The notes: a model not told the origin generated them from the letters alone. A stretch of DNA of 64,000 nucleotides from Variovorax paradoxus (GCA_016806145.1 CP063166.1:4340001-4404000), one strand, 5' to 3'; shown: positions 52,353 through 61,553, counted from the first letter of the stretch. Made by a program: numbers and translations.

Positions 52353-55175
52353 TTAGTTGATGACCGAGTCGCGTGGCGGGATCGGTTCGGTGTCGGCCGC
52401 ATAGAAGCTGGCGCTGTAGTTCACGACGGTCAGCTGCATGTACTGGCCATCGGAGACGCCGATCTCCTTCACCAGGAACGCCTGGCGCTCCCGCGCGCTG
52501 TCGCTGGCGAAAGAGAAGATCGTGCGGATGCCGTCGGCGCCGCCTTCGAGCTCCAATGCCTCCGCGGGCGCGTGCTGCAACAGCACTTTGTTCGGGCTGC
52601 CGGGCACCTCGAAGCACAAGATCGACTCGGGCGTGCCGTCGCGCTGCATGAGCAGGATGCTGTGATCCTCTCCGGGCTCGAACTCGACGTCTCGGCTCAG
52701 CGTGAGCACCAGGCCGACCTGACCGCGCACGTCGCCGTCGAACGACTTCATGCGCGTGTTGTCGACCAGGTCGATGCGCGAGTTCGGCAGCAGCGCCCGC
52801 GCGTCTGTGGTCACGTCGGTCACGCCGGTGATGCGCTGCCCCTGGATCTTCGCGAACTCGCGGCAGGCGCGCAGCCAAGCCTGCGGGTAGCTGCGAATGC
52901 CGGGGATCTCGAACTTCTTCAGCTTCGTGAAGTTTCCGTCGAGCGGCAGGATGATCGACTCGGCCTGCTGACTGATCGGGTCCTGGTAGACGAACTCGAC
53001 GCCGTCATAGTCCGCGTCGTTGGCGAATGAGCGCGCGAAGGTCTCCGAGTTCGGCCGCTTGTTGCGGTGGGTGAACAGAGCCACCGCCGCAGCCTGGGCG
53101 CGATCGAAGGAAAGGCGGATCTTGCCGCTCTGGCGGTAGGCCGTGCAGAACCCGGCGTTGGCGACCATCTCGATCGCCTCCTCGAGGCTCGTGCCGTCGT
53201 TGTCGAACGTGAAATTGAACGTCGGTGCGTCCGGGTGCATGGCATAGGCCAGGTCGACCTGCGCGGACATCTGAACCATGTCGAGCTCGGCCAGTTGGCG
53301 ATTGCCGATCTTCGGGTCGAGGCAGATGGCAGCGATCACGTCATGGATGAAGCTGGTTCCCACGAGCGTGCCGGACACATGCCGCCCCTCGGCATCGAAT
53401 GCGCCGGAGAAGGTGCCTGTCCCGGGGTTCCAGCGCGGGATCAGGCGGGTGGCGATGCAGTTGAGCTGGCGGCTACGCACCGATGTAGCGCGCTGCGTGG
53501 CCTGTGTCACGGTGTGGATCGTGGTCTTGTTGCCGAAATGGGCCTTGTTGACCGGCGACACGCTGTAGAGGTCGGCCCACTTGATCTCATCGACGATCGT
53601 GCCGGGGTAGTCGTACAGGTACGGGGTGCGGCGGCGCATGCGCACGCGCGCCGGCCCGGTCCAGCCGGTGACGCGCTCGACCGTCTCGCCCAACAGGTCC
53701 GACACCGCCCCGCCGATCACGCTGATGACCGTCTCGACGTTGCCCGTGGGGTTGAAGGAGCCGTCCAGCTGCTCGATCTGGATCTCGAACTCCACCGAGA
53801 CAGGAGACTTGCCGCCGGCATCCGCGTACAGGCCCTGCGGCGCAATGATGTTGTTCCAGACCTGGGTGCGGTCGAGCTCGCGCAGGGTGATCCAGTCGGT
53901 CCAGTCGCTCAGGCCGTTCGCGACCGATGCATTCACGAACGTTCCGCCGGTGCCGAGATCGAGCTCGTAGGCGAAGACGGTGCCGCTCAGCACCACCGAG
54001 CCGTCGCGCACCTCGATGATCGTCCGCGTGCCAGAGAACGAGCTCAGGTCGGGCGTTGCGATGACGGTCACCTGCGTGGGCAGAACGCGCACTTCGTCGA
54101 CCTGGCTGCCCGAGGTCACGGTGATGAAGCTGTCGTCGGGCGCCTTCGTGGCCACCGTAAACGTGCCGTTGTTCTGCGGGCTGAACCAGTCCGAGAAGGT
54201 GACTTGGTCGCCGGGTCGCACGCCAGTGAACATGGACGGCACCACGCCGAGGTCGATGTACTTCCGAACTGCACCCACGCACTCGGCATCGCCGGTTCGC
54301 GTGTAAGACATGTCGAACGGCGAGATGGTGATCGTCTGGCCGACCTCGGCAATCGCGTTGAAGTTCGGCTTCTTCTCCTTCTGCTCGAGCACGTCGTTTC
54401 CGCCATACCCGGGCGAGCTACCAGGGATGAACTTATACCGAGCGGCGGCCGACAACTGAATCTGGTTGTAGGCCTTGAGCGTGAAGCCGTCCGTCTCGAC
54501 CGAGCGGCGCACGCTCACGATGTTGTCGATGATCGGGGCACCGATCAGTAGCTGCGGCGCATCGCCGCTGTTCGGGCTGGTGAAGGGGCGATAGACGGCC
54601 GCGCTCGCGCCGGTGATCGAGGAGACGTAGGTCTCGCCGTCCTTGATTTCCGAGACGTCGAGATACCCGCGGCTGATGCAGTAGTAGGCGTACTCGACCT
54701 GACGGCTCGCGACGTACTTCGTGTACGTGGTCATCATCAGGGAAGGGATGGCCTTCACCGTGCCGAAAATGTCTTCGACGCGCTGCAGGTAGCGCACCTG
54801 GTTCTCACGAGCACCCAGCGAGTTGTTCGGGCTCGCGCTGGTGCGGTTGACGTTGCCCGGCATCTTGGGGTCCGGCGCGAAGATGCGAGAGACCACGCTA
54901 ACCGCTACGCTCACCAGGAGCGACTTCACGATCGGCAGCCACTCAATGCCGGTCCCGGGGTTCTCGAGGATGGTGTAGTGCTCGCCCGAGGCGTTGCGGA
55001 TCTTCTCGAAGCTGTGCGAGATCTCGGTTTCTCCGCTCGGCTCACCCTCGAAGACTTGCAGCGTCTTCGAGCAGACGGGGCCGTAGTGCTCGATCAGCCA
55101 CTGCGCCAGGCTCGAGGCGATGAATACCTTGGGGGCCAGCCCTGCGAAGGCGTGGTCGTAGACCGTGATCCTCAT
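52353..55175 (-). CDS. TipJ-family tail-tip/host-specificity protein
   Basis: This 940-residue central tail-tip protein (lambda gpJ type) forms the distal end of the tail that contacts the host cell. The N-terminal region is MRITVYDHAFAGLAPKVFIA; the middle contains YCISRGYLDVSEIKDGETYV and the typical YLQRVEDIFGTVKAIPSLMM. A fibronectin-like and beta-rich C-terminal half follows. It is smaller than lambda gpJ (1132). It overlaps the NlpC/P60-like tail assembly gene by four bases (ATGA-type), as in other siphoviruses. Confidence 0.88.
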   Translation of the reverse strand: MRITVYDHAFAGLAPKVFIASSLAQWLIEHYGPVCSKTLQVFEGEPSGETEISHSFEKIRNASGEHYTILENPGTGIEWLPIVKSLLVSVAVSVVSRIFAPDPKMPGNVNRTSASPNNSLGARENQVRYLQRVEDIFGTVKAIPSLMMTTYTKYVASRQVEYAYYCISRGYLDVSEIKDGETYVSSITGASAAVYRPFTSPNSGDAPQLLIGAPIIDNIVSVRRSVETDGFTLKAYNQIQLSAAARYKFIPGSSPGYGGNDVLEQKEKKPNFNAIAEVGQTITISPFDMSYTRTGDAECVGAVRKYIDLGVVPSMFTGVRPGDQVTFSDWFSPQNNGTFTVATKAPDDSFITVTSGSQVDEVRVLPTQVTVIATPDLSSFSGTRTIIEVRDGSVVLSGTVFAYELDLGTGGTFVNASVANGLSDWTDWITLRELDRTQVWNNIIAPQGLYADAGGKSPVSVEFEIQIEQLDGSFNPTGNVETVISVIGGAVSDLLGETVERVTGWTGPARVRMRRRTPYLYDYPGTIVDEIKWADLYSVSPVNKAHFGNKTTIHTVTQATQRATSVRSRQLNCIATRLIPRWNPGTGTFSGAFDAEGRHVSGTLVGTSFIHDVIAAICLDPKIGNRQLAELDMVQMSAQVDLAYAMHPDAPTFNFTFDNDGTSLEEAIEMVANAGFCTAYRQSGKIRLSFDRAQAAAVALFTHRNKRPNSETFARSFANDADYDGVEFVYQDPISQQAESIILPLDGNFTKLKKFEIPGIRSYPQAWLRACREFAKIQGQRITGVTDVTTDARALLPNSRIDLVDNTRMKSFDGDVRGQVGLVLTLSRDVEFEPGEDHSILLMQRDGTPESILCFEVPGSPNKVLLQHAPAEALELEGGADGIRTIFSFASDSARERQAFLVKEIGVSDGQYMQLTVVNYSASFYAADTEPIPPRDSVIN

Positions 55176-55540
55176 GGCCGGCTCCAGAATTCCATGCGCG
55201 GGTAGGTGTCGCGAAGGCTGGCCATGTCCTGGTACAGGTTGCCGCCCGACAGGGCATGCAACACGCTGCCCTGATAGAAGACGCCGGCGTGATGCCAGCC
55301 CTTGCGCAGGGACTGGCTCAGCAACACCACCGCGAAGTCGACAGGCTCCTCGACCTGTTCGAAACCGTGCTCGCCCTTGTGCAGCTCGAGGCTGAACTTG
55401 GCGGCAATGTCACGGATCGAGTTGGTGACCGTTCGATACTCCTCGACGGTCTTGCCGAGCTCGTGCTCATAGACATCGGCCACGAGGAGCCAGCAGGGCG
55501 GCTCGTCATACCGCTTCGCCAAGTAGTCGTTCACGTTCAT
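55172..55540 (-). CDS. NlpC/P60-like tail assembly protein
   Basis: This 122-residue protein has the short NlpC/P60 papain-like fold: a Cys at about residue 16 in EPPCWLLVADVYEHELGK and a His in RKGWHHAGVFYQGSVLH. In siphoviruses this protein (lambda gpK-like, C-terminal part) joins the tail tip and may cut peptidoglycan during DNA entry. It is half the length of lambda gpK, lacking the N-terminal JAB domain. It overlaps both neighbours, DUF1833 and TipJ, by four bases. Confidence 0.8.
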   Translation of the reverse strand: MNVNDYLAKRYDEPPCWLLVADVYEHELGKTVEEYRTVTNSIRDIAAKFSLELHKGEHGFEQVEEPVDFAVVLLSQSLRKGWHHAGVFYQGSVLHALSGGNLYQDMASLRDTYPRMEFWSRP

Positions 55541-56040
55541 ACGAAGTTCCGAAGCATCGGGATGTCGCGCGGGGCGTAGAGCTCGCCCGTGCGCGTGATG
55601 TTGAGCCGCGGCGACACCGCCGACAGCGTGGCGGCGCCCTTCTTGAAGGCCACGGACTCGACCTGCAGAACCGCAGTCATCATCGGCTCCGTCAGGTCGG
55701 TGCTGAGGTACTCGCGGTAGACCGCCCGCACCTTCTCGTTGGTCGCGAGCGGGATGCGATCCATCTCGTTGCGGAACAGATCGTCGGCGTCGACCGTGTC
55801 GAGGCTGATCTCGTACTTCTGATCGAGGTTGTTCTCGGAGCCGGCCAGCTTCATCAGCAGGTTGGCGGGCAGCACGTCGACCACGCCGTCTTCGGTGGTG
55901 ATCTCGCCGATGGTCGGCTCACGCCAGAGGCGCCAGGTGCTCGACAGGTCCGAGTGGCTCAGTTCGATCGTCTGGATCGACCGTACCCGTTGAGGCGCCG
56001 AGGCCAGGAAGACCCGGAGCTTGTGATCGAGATCGTCCAT
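55537..56040 (-). CDS. DUF1833-family minor tail protein
   Basis: This 167-residue protein belongs to the DUF1833 family found between the tape measure and the NlpC/P60 gene in phages of this type. It has the typical beta-rich pattern (IQTIELSHSDLSSTWRLWRE and EVRVLQVESVAFKKGAATL-like segments) and takes the place of lambda gpL. It probably forms a ring at the tail tip. I chose the ATG at 56040; a TTG two codons earlier is open. Confidence 0.8.
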   Translation of the reverse strand: MDDLDHKLRVFLASAPQRVRSIQTIELSHSDLSSTWRLWREPTIGEITTEDGVVDVLPANLLMKLAGSENNLDQKYEISLDTVDADDLFRNEMDRIPLATNEKVRAVYREYLSTDLTEPMMTAVLQVESVAFKKGAATLSAVSPRLNITRTGELYAPRDIPMLRNFV

Positions 56041-56042
56041 GC

Positions 56043-56537
56043 TCAAAAGTCCAAGACCGTCGTGTCGACGTTCGCAAACCGCTCAAGCCGGCGCAGGAGG
56101 TCGTCACTGCTTTCTCCATATCCGTTCCAGAGGTCGATCACCGCCTGCGCCTCGTCGTCGGTCGCATCGAAGATCGGGCTTTCCGCGTCGACGGCAAACG
56201 CCACGCGCCAAGCCTGAGTCCTGCCAGCCTTCGCCACCGAATAGGTGGAGGAATCCATCGTGCACAGGTGATCCATCACCCCCGTGCCGGTGTCGAGCGG
56301 CATGTAGAAGCTGATGGCGCCCTTGTCGATCAACTTCAGGAAGAAATACGACCAGACGCTGAACTTCTCCGGCGACATGTAGAGGGACACGGCGATGCGC
56401 TGCGGACCGCGGTCGTAGTCCATCGCGCTGCGCGCGAGACCGCCTTCCACCTGGGTGCGCAGTACGCCCGACGGGGCGCCGATGTTGTAGCCCTCAATCA
56501 GCGGCTTGAAGCCGTGGGGAATGCGCGGGTTCGGCAT
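56043..56537 (-). CDS. Minor tail protein of unknown family
   Basis: This 164-residue protein begins MPNPRIPHGFKPLIEGYNIG and contains SLYMSPEKFSVWSYFFLKLI and RTQAWRVAFAVDAESPIFDA. It lies between the tape measure and DUF1833 genes, where lambda has gpM, and overlaps the tape measure stop by one base. I cannot assign a family by motif. A distal-tail or tip-adapter role is likely from position alone. Confidence 0.7.
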   Translation of the reverse strand: MPNPRIPHGFKPLIEGYNIGAPSGVLRTQVEGGLARSAMDYDRGPQRIAVSLYMSPEKFSVWSYFFLKLIDKGAISFYMPLDTGTGVMDHLCTMDSSTYSVAKAGRTQAWRVAFAVDAESPIFDATDDEAQAVIDLWNGYGESSDDLLRRLERFANVDTTVLDF

Positions 56538-59146
56538 CAGCGATTCCGTTGCAGCCCGAAGCTGCGCTCGATGGCCTTGCTCAAAGGATTGCTCGGGTCG
56601 GACATGCCGGCCGCGAGCTCGCGCACAGTGACCTCGGTCCGGCCATCCGAGCGCCGCTCCGCTGTCACCTTCTGCGAGCCATAGTTGTTGATGACCACCC
56701 CGCCGTCGGATCCACTGCCGCCGAGCATGTTGTTCGCCGTCACGTTCCCGCGCTGGTTGCCCATCATCAGGAACTGCTTGCCGTCGACGTCCAGCAGCTC
56801 GGGGCCGCGCTCGTTCACACGGTAGAGGCCACCGGCTTCCACGGCGCCACCGATCGCACGCGAACCGCTGAAGAGGTTCGTTAGCCAACTCCAATCGCCG
56901 CCGCCCCCACCGGTGATGGCGAGGCCGGAACCACCAGAGAGGCCGATCTGTCGCAAATAGTCGGGATCGCCGCTCAGCGCATTGCCACTGAAGGCGCCGC
57001 TCAGGGCTCGGGCCAGAGGGCCCGTGATCTGCTGGCGGATTGCGAGACGCGCGATGTCCTTCAGGATGGAGTCGATCAGGCTCTTGAAGCTGCCCTTCCC
57101 GGTGGTTGCGAATTCCACAAGCGAGTCTTCGAGCCCCTTGATCGCATCGCCGAACGAGGACTCAGCGAGCTTGGCCGTGTTGTCAGCCTCGTCCGCGTAG
57201 TTCCTGAGTGCCTCCGAAGCGCCTGTGGCCCAGTTCTTCGAAAGATCATCGAGCGTCTTGTAGGTCGAGCCATAGGACGAGATGGCCTTCGCCTGAAACT
57301 CGTTGATGATCGCCAATTGACGTTCAAACTGGCGCTGCGCGTCCGGGCCAAAATTTCCCTGCAGCTCCGCCTGCGCCCTCTGGTTCTGGAGCGCCTGGCG
57401 CTCCTGGCGATAGCGGTCTTCGATTTGCGTGATGCCAGCGGCGAAGCTGCGGGCCTTGGCGCCTTGCCCGACGCCATCGATTGCTCGCTCATAACCGCGG
57501 TTCGTCGTGTCAAAGAAGTCCTGGGCCGCCTGACGCGCCGACAGAATGGCCGCCTCCATCTTCTTGTACGAGGCCTCCTGCTGGATGTTAAGCACCTGCG
57601 CAGTAGTGGCCGCGTTCTCGCGCACCTTGTTTAGTGCCCCCTCGGCATCAGCGATCTTCTTCGCGTTGTCGATCGCGTCTTTGCCGCTGAGCTGCTCCCT
57701 CCTCATCCGGTCGATCTGTTTCTGAAGCGCGTATTCCTGGATGTCTGCCGATGCCGCGGCCAGCCGCGCCTTCTCCTCGTAGTAGCTGGTCTCGTCGCGG
57801 ATGCCCGCTGACCGCAGTGCTTCGAGGATCTTTTCCTGGTTGGCGTACCCGTTGGTGACCGCCTCCTGCGCGTTCTTGATCGCGTCGAGATCCGCCGCGA
57901 GCCGTGCCTTGGCTTCCTGGCCGGACGTGTCCTTTACCTTTCCACCCTTCCCATCGGCCCCATTGAAGACCAAGGGTTGTGGCTTATTCGGATCGAACCC
58001 ACGAGTTTCGCGTGCGGCGAAAGCGGCATATCGATTGCGATCTGCAATCCGCTTCGCAACCTTGTCGGACATGCTCTCGGAGTCGGCGGTGTACTTTTTA
58101 CCCTGCTCGCGTGCTTCCTTGATGATGTTGTTGATTTCGGTGACCTGTTCGCGAGCAACTCTGAATGCACCGCCCGGGTCGAAGCTGAATGCTGCCTTCG
58201 CGCCCTCCGAAGAATTGCGACTAGCCGCGGCAATGATGGCGGCCGTGGCGCCGATGGACTCGCCGAGAAACTGAAAGACCGTCGCGGTTTTTCGCGCCAT
58301 GTCGATGACGCCCGCCAAGAAGACGGCCGCGTCGTCGGCGAACTCCTGGACTCCCTTGTTTTTGGCCAAGTCCGATGCGCCGTTACCAACGCCGACCATT
58401 TCCTTGATCGCGTCCGTGAGCGCTCCGGTGAAATCAGTGACCGCGGGAAGCGCCTGAGTAGCAAGAGCCTGGGCATAGATCTGAAGCTGGGCACGCGACT
58501 TCGCCTGCTTGTCGGCATAGTCATCGGCCTGCCGGATCTGCTCGGCGGTAAGAATGACCTGCCGGCCTCCCTGCTCTTCCAGCGCCTTGAGAAAGGGCAG
58601 CAGTTCGGCGCCAGACTTGCCCAGCAGCGCGGTAGCAACTGCCGTCTTGCCGGCGCCGTCCTCAAACCCGGCCAGCGCCTTCGAGATGGCGTCGATCTGG
58701 TCCTCCGGCGTCAGGGCCTTGAAGTCCTTCAGATTCAGTCCCAAGGCCTTGACAGCAGCGCCGGCCGCCTTGGATTCATCATCCACACCCGTGAGGTTCT
58801 TGGTGAGCTTTATGCTGGCTTGCGCAACAGCCTCCACGGTGGTTCCCGCGGTGCCGGCGGCGATGCTGAAGGCAGCGAGGCCCTCGGCGCTGGCCCCGGT
58901 CATTTCCGCCAGGTCTTGAAAATCGCCAGCCTTCTTCACAACCGTGTCGAAGGCCGCGAACGCAGCTACGGCTGACGTTGCCACGGTGGCCAGAGAGGCC
59001 ACCGCCACGGCGGCACCGTCCTTGATGGCTCCGCCGATCTTCTCGCCGAACTGCCGCGCTTGGTACTCAGCCTTGGTTAGGCCGTTGATGTACTCAGCCG
59101 CGTCGAGCCCCAGCGAGACGACGAGTGAACCTACAGATGCCGCCAT
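56537..59146 (-). CDS. Phage tail tape measure protein
   Basis: This 869-residue protein sets tail length. It has an N-terminal helical domain (YINGLTKAEYQARQFGEKIG), a hydrophobic stretch at about residues 45-75 (GAAVAVASLATVATSAVAAF), a TMP core of the phiE125/NT-type (GASAEGLAAFSIAAGTAGTT), a long coiled middle (residues 370-620) and a C-terminal lambda_tail_tape-like part (FGDAIKGLEDSLVEFATTGK followed by FKSLIDSILKDIARLAIRQQ). It follows the G/GT assembly chaperones, which prevent its premature folding. At this length the tail should be about 130 nm (about 1.5 Angstrom per residue), a rough figure. Confidence 0.92.
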   Translation of the reverse strand: MAASVGSLVVSLGLDAAEYINGLTKAEYQARQFGEKIGGAIKDGAAVAVASLATVATSAVAAFAAFDTVVKKAGDFQDLAEMTGASAEGLAAFSIAAGTAGTTVEAVAQASIKLTKNLTGVDDESKAAGAAVKALGLNLKDFKALTPEDQIDAISKALAGFEDGAGKTAVATALLGKSGAELLPFLKALEEQGGRQVILTAEQIRQADDYADKQAKSRAQLQIYAQALATQALPAVTDFTGALTDAIKEMVGVGNGASDLAKNKGVQEFADDAAVFLAGVIDMARKTATVFQFLGESIGATAAIIAAASRNSSEGAKAAFSFDPGGAFRVAREQVTEINNIIKEAREQGKKYTADSESMSDKVAKRIADRNRYAAFAARETRGFDPNKPQPLVFNGADGKGGKVKDTSGQEAKARLAADLDAIKNAQEAVTNGYANQEKILEALRSAGIRDETSYYEEKARLAAASADIQEYALQKQIDRMRREQLSGKDAIDNAKKIADAEGALNKVRENAATTAQVLNIQQEASYKKMEAAILSARQAAQDFFDTTNRGYERAIDGVGQGAKARSFAAGITQIEDRYRQERQALQNQRAQAELQGNFGPDAQRQFERQLAIINEFQAKAISSYGSTYKTLDDLSKNWATGASEALRNYADEADNTAKLAESSFGDAIKGLEDSLVEFATTGKGSFKSLIDSILKDIARLAIRQQITGPLARALSGAFSGNALSGDPDYLRQIGLSGGSGLAITGGGGGDWSWLTNLFSGSRAIGGAVEAGGLYRVNERGPELLDVDGKQFLMMGNQRGNVTANNMLGGSGSDGGVVINNYGSQKVTAERRSDGRTEVTVRELAAGMSDPSNPLSKAIERSFGLQRNR

Positions 59147-59463
59147 TATTTGCGCCCCTGTCCAAGTTTTCGCACGCCTGCGCCAGCTCCTGCGAGCGTG
59201 GCAAGGTCATGCGCCGCGTTGTCGAGTTCGACCTCACGGCTCCTGTTGAAAATGTCGAAATCGCTCATGCGCGTTTTGTTGCCGTTGACTCGCGCGAGCA
59301 AGTTCGTCAACTGGATCAGCAGCAATTCCTGCCGCCGGGGCCAGAGGGGGCCGCGCACCATCCAGATCGAGAGCTCGCGCTCGGTGAGCGCGTTCACGGA
59401 TGCCAGGGACCACCCCAGGGCCTCAGCAAGGTCCAACTTGAAGCGATCCCTGGGGGTTAGCCG
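59146..59463 (-). CDS. Downstream part of the GT tail assembly chaperone fusion (-1 frame)
   Basis: This frame, read after the GGGAAAC slip, adds about 105 residues: RLTPRDRFKLDLAEALGW, then LSIWMVRGPLWPRRQELLLI, ending GAGVRKLGQGRK. It resembles the T part of lambda GT and DUF4035 proteins, which bind the tape measure. No ATG is present in the region before the frame; a TTG at 59436 is the only nearby start. So translation almost certainly depends on frameshifting from the G gene. It ends one base into the tape measure start. Confidence 0.78.
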   Translation of the reverse strand, partial: RLTPRDRFKLDLAEALGWSLASVNALTERELSIWMVRGPLWPRRQELLLIQLTNLLARVNGNKTRMSDFDIFNRSREVELDNAAHDLATLAGAGAGVRKLGQGRK

Positions 59464-59795
59464 TTTCCCAGCTCTGCCGCGGCCTTGCTACTCGTCGCGT
59501 TGACTTCCTCCATGGCGGCATGGATCCTGTTCAGCGAGGAGGCTCGCAGACGGTTTATCGCGAACAGGTCTTCTGCGCTGTTCACGTCGAACAGCAACTC
59601 GCCGTTCTTGTCGCACAGCATGCGAGCCACCCCACGAGCGGTCTGCAGCTTCGGGTCGGCGTCCGACGACATGGTCTCGATCTCGCCGACCAGCAGCGGC
59701 TTGACATAGACGTCGCCCCATTCCGGCACGTTGACGGGAACGGGGGCAGGGCTTGCGGTGGCGAGGATCTTGGCTCGCAGTTCTTCGCGGTTCAT
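59457..59795 (-). CDS. Tail assembly chaperone G-like protein
   Basis: This 112-residue soluble protein begins MNREELRAKILATASPAPVP and contains VYVKPLLVGEIETMSSDADP and DVNSAEDLFAINRLRASSL. By position between tail tube and tape measure, and with the slippery site at its end, it is the G partner of the G/GT chaperone pair. It is made in excess over the fusion. Its start overlaps the stop of the upstream small protein gene (TAATG). Confidence 0.82.
   Translation of the reverse strand: MNREELRAKILATASPAPVPVNVPEWGDVYVKPLLVGEIETMSSDADPKLQTARGVARMLCDKNGELLFDVNSAEDLFAINRLRASSLNRIHAAMEEVNATSSKAAAELGNG
59463..59469 (-). promoter_or_regulatory. Slippery heptamer GGGAAAC for programmed -1 frameshift (G to GT)
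   Basis: On the minus strand the zero-frame codons are CTG GGA AAC GGC TAA, giving the classical X XXY YYZ pattern (G GGA AAC) just before the G stop. After a -1 slip the frame runs on open for 105 codons into the T part. The site and the two-gene layout match lambda G/GT. Confidence 0.85.
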
Positions 59796-60016
59796 TACTT
59801 CACTCCTTGGGTAAATTCCCGCGATCCCGAAGTCAGCGATGTGACCTCGATTTCTGCGGCTGCGCGCGGCGCAGGTAGGTAGTCGCAGCTGACGCGGAAC
59901 AGCCCGCCGACCTCGTAGTCGATGGCCACGCGCGTCGCGCCCGCGGGAATGCCGAATTCATGCTTCAGCATCTCGACGAGGCGACGCCCTTCTTTCGATA
60001 CGACGGAGATCGCCAT
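59795..60016 (-). CDS. Small phage protein of unknown function
   Basis: This 73-residue protein begins MAISVVSKEGRRLVEMLKHE and ends SLTSGSREFTQGVK. It lies between the tail tube gene and the G chaperone gene and is coupled to both (1-bp gap upstream, overlapping stop/start downstream). I recognise no family. It may be an assembly factor specific to this phage group. Confidence 0.68.
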   Translation of the reverse strand: MAISVVSKEGRRLVEMLKHEFGIPAGATRVAIDYEVGGLFRVSCDYLPAPRAAAEIEVTSLTSGSREFTQGVK

Positions 60017-60017
60017 A

Positions 60018-60668
60018 TCAGGCAGCCAGAACGAAGATTTCGCCGGTGAGCTTCAGGGTCGTGGAGCCGGTCCACACGCCGGCCACGGCACCGCTGAAGC
60101 TGGATTGCTGGACGTGGCCGATCATGACCACGGTGCCGCCGTTGTTCGGGAAGGTGATGCGCACGGCGACTTCCTCTTGGGCGACCTTTGCTTGCCGGAT
60201 CGCGGCCTGCACGGCCTCGTTCGGGGCATAGTTGTAGTTCAGGGTGAGCGTGCCTCCATCCGGCAGGCCCTGCTCGAACTCCTTGGCCGTCGAGCAGATG
60301 GTCGTGACTTCGATCTCGTCGGCAGTGCCGTCCTGCTGGTCAACGCCGGTCAGCTCGCAGAAGTCGCTGAAGGTGAGCGGCGAGAACGTGCCGCCGCTGG
60401 TGTAGGGGGTGTAGCCGGTGGCGTCGATGCCGGCCAGCTCGAAGTCGTTGGTCTCGGGGTTGTCGACCACGAAGAGCTTGCCGTTGACCTCGGTCATGCC
60501 GACCACGGCCGCGATGCGGCCTACCGCGCCCAGCGCGAGGCCATGCGCGGTCGACGTCACCAGTGCCGGATCGGTGTTGTCGATGTCGGTGATCGTTTTG
60601 GCGGTCGCCGCTCCGGTGCTGACCTGGAGCTTGGAACCCTGGAACTTGAGGCGTTTACCTGCTGCCAT
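60018..60668 (-). CDS. Phage major tail tube protein
   Basis: This 216-residue beta-rich protein begins MAAGKRLKFQGSKLQVSTGA and contains VDQQDGTADEIEVTTICSTA and GTVVMIGHVQQSSFSGAVAG. It is the right size and lies at the right place (after the tail terminator gene, before G/GT) for the tail tube protein that stacks to form the tail. The middle section (residues 25-95) looks like an inserted ubiquitin-activating-like/DUF domain seen in other tube proteins, ending ATGYTPYTSGGTFSPLTFSD. Confidence 0.82.
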   Translation of the reverse strand: MAAGKRLKFQGSKLQVSTGAATAKTITDIDNTDPALVTSTAHGLALGAVGRIAAVVGMTEVNGKLFVVDNPETNDFELAGIDATGYTPYTSGGTFSPLTFSDFCELTGVDQQDGTADEIEVTTICSTAKEFEQGLPDGGTLTLNYNYAPNEAVQAAIRQAKVAQEEVAVRITFPNNGGTVVMIGHVQQSSFSGAVAGVWTGSTTLKLTGEIFVLAA

Positions 60669-60700
60669 GATTTACCTTCCTTCTTGCTGACGTACTGACA

Positions 60701-60728
60701 AAGAAAAAGGCCGCACAGCGGCGGCCTT
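60701..60728 (-). terminator. Intrinsic terminator before the tail tube gene
   Basis: On the minus strand AAGGCCGCCGCTGTGCGGCCTT forms an 8-bp stem (AAGGCCGC/GCGGCCTT) with a short loop, followed by TTTCTTT. It lies 22-50 bases past the DUF3168 stop and about 33 bases before the tail tube start, so it divides the head-connector genes from the tail genes. Confidence 0.78.
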
Positions 60729-60750
60729 GGCTTGAGAAACTGGTGTGCGC

Positions 60751-61116
60751 CTACGCGCTGCTCGGGTAGCTGATGAAGTCCAGGCTGACCCGGTGCAGCT
60801 TCAGGTCCGGCTCATAGGAGGAGAACCCGCCGGCCGCGCGCGTCGGCGGCGTGATGGCAGCCATCGCGGCCAGGACCTGCAGGCGCAAAGTGCGCGTGGA
60901 ATCGAAGTCCGTCGAATAGATGTCGATCTGAGTTCGCGTGTTGGCGGTCTGCGCGGTGTCGTCTCCGCAGATGTCGTCCGTGGGCTCATCGCTGATGAAC
61001 GTAAAGAGGATCGCCGGGGTAATCGGGACTGCCGGCTGCTGCGGGAACGTGGTGGCATGGACTCGGTTCGAAACCAGGCCCTTCAGCGCGTTGTAGACGG
61101 TCTGCTCGAGGCTCAT
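60751..61116 (-). CDS. DUF3168-family tail terminator/completion protein
   Basis: This 121-residue protein of the DUF3168 family (gp17-like) caps the tail and joins it to the head. It begins MSLEQTVYNALKGLVSNRVH and contains the strand pattern AVPITPAILFTFISDEPTDD and RTQIDIYSTDFDSTRTLRLQ. It overlaps the gp10-like gene by four bases. The DUF3168 placement between gp10 and the tube gene is standard in HK97-like phages. Confidence 0.82.
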   Translation of the reverse strand: MSLEQTVYNALKGLVSNRVHATTFPQQPAVPITPAILFTFISDEPTDDICGDDTAQTANTRTQIDIYSTDFDSTRTLRLQVLAAMAAITPPTRAAGGFSSYEPDLKLHRVSLDFISYPSSA

Positions 61117-61550
61117 ACACCCGCCTTCGCAAGCCGCTTGGAAATTCGATCCTTGATGGCCTGGACCGCCTTTTCCTTGTTCTGGTCGTAGGCGGGCCGC
61201 AGAAACGGCTGAGCCGCCGTCCTGGCCGTCCCATACTCGACGAACACGCCGTAGAACGCATCCTCCAGGCCTGCCGCACGCTGCTTCTTCGTGAGCTTGC
61301 CCCTGCGCACGGTGACGATGTGCTCGCTGGTCAGGGGCGACTCGCCCTTGGGGATCCGCTTGACGATGATGTTCTTGCGCAAGTTGCCGGTGAGCACCGG
61401 GGCCTTTTGCTTGGCGGCGTCGCGGATCACCACGGCGCCGGCCGCGGTGGCCGCGCGCGCGATGCGCTTGTTCATGTCCTCCGAGAGACCCTTCATGCGC
61501 TCGCCCAGCTCGCGCAGCCCTCCGACTTTGACGGTGACAGAGTTCGCCAT
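61113..61550 (-). CDS. HK97 gp10-like phage protein
   Basis: This 145-residue protein of the HK97 gp10 family acts in head-tail joining or tail completion. It begins MANSVTVKVGGLRELGERMK and contains VIRDAAKQKAPVLTGNLRKN, and VFVEYGTARTAAQPFLRPAY, both family hallmarks. It lies 3 bp from the head closure gene and overlaps the DUF3168 gene. Confidence 0.9.
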   Translation of the reverse strand: MANSVTVKVGGLRELGERMKGLSEDMNKRIARAATAAGAVVIRDAAKQKAPVLTGNLRKNIIVKRIPKGESPLTSEHIVTVRRGKLTKKQRAAGLEDAFYGVFVEYGTARTAAQPFLRPAYDQNKEKAVQAIKDRISKRLAKAGV

Positions 61551-61553
61551 CTT

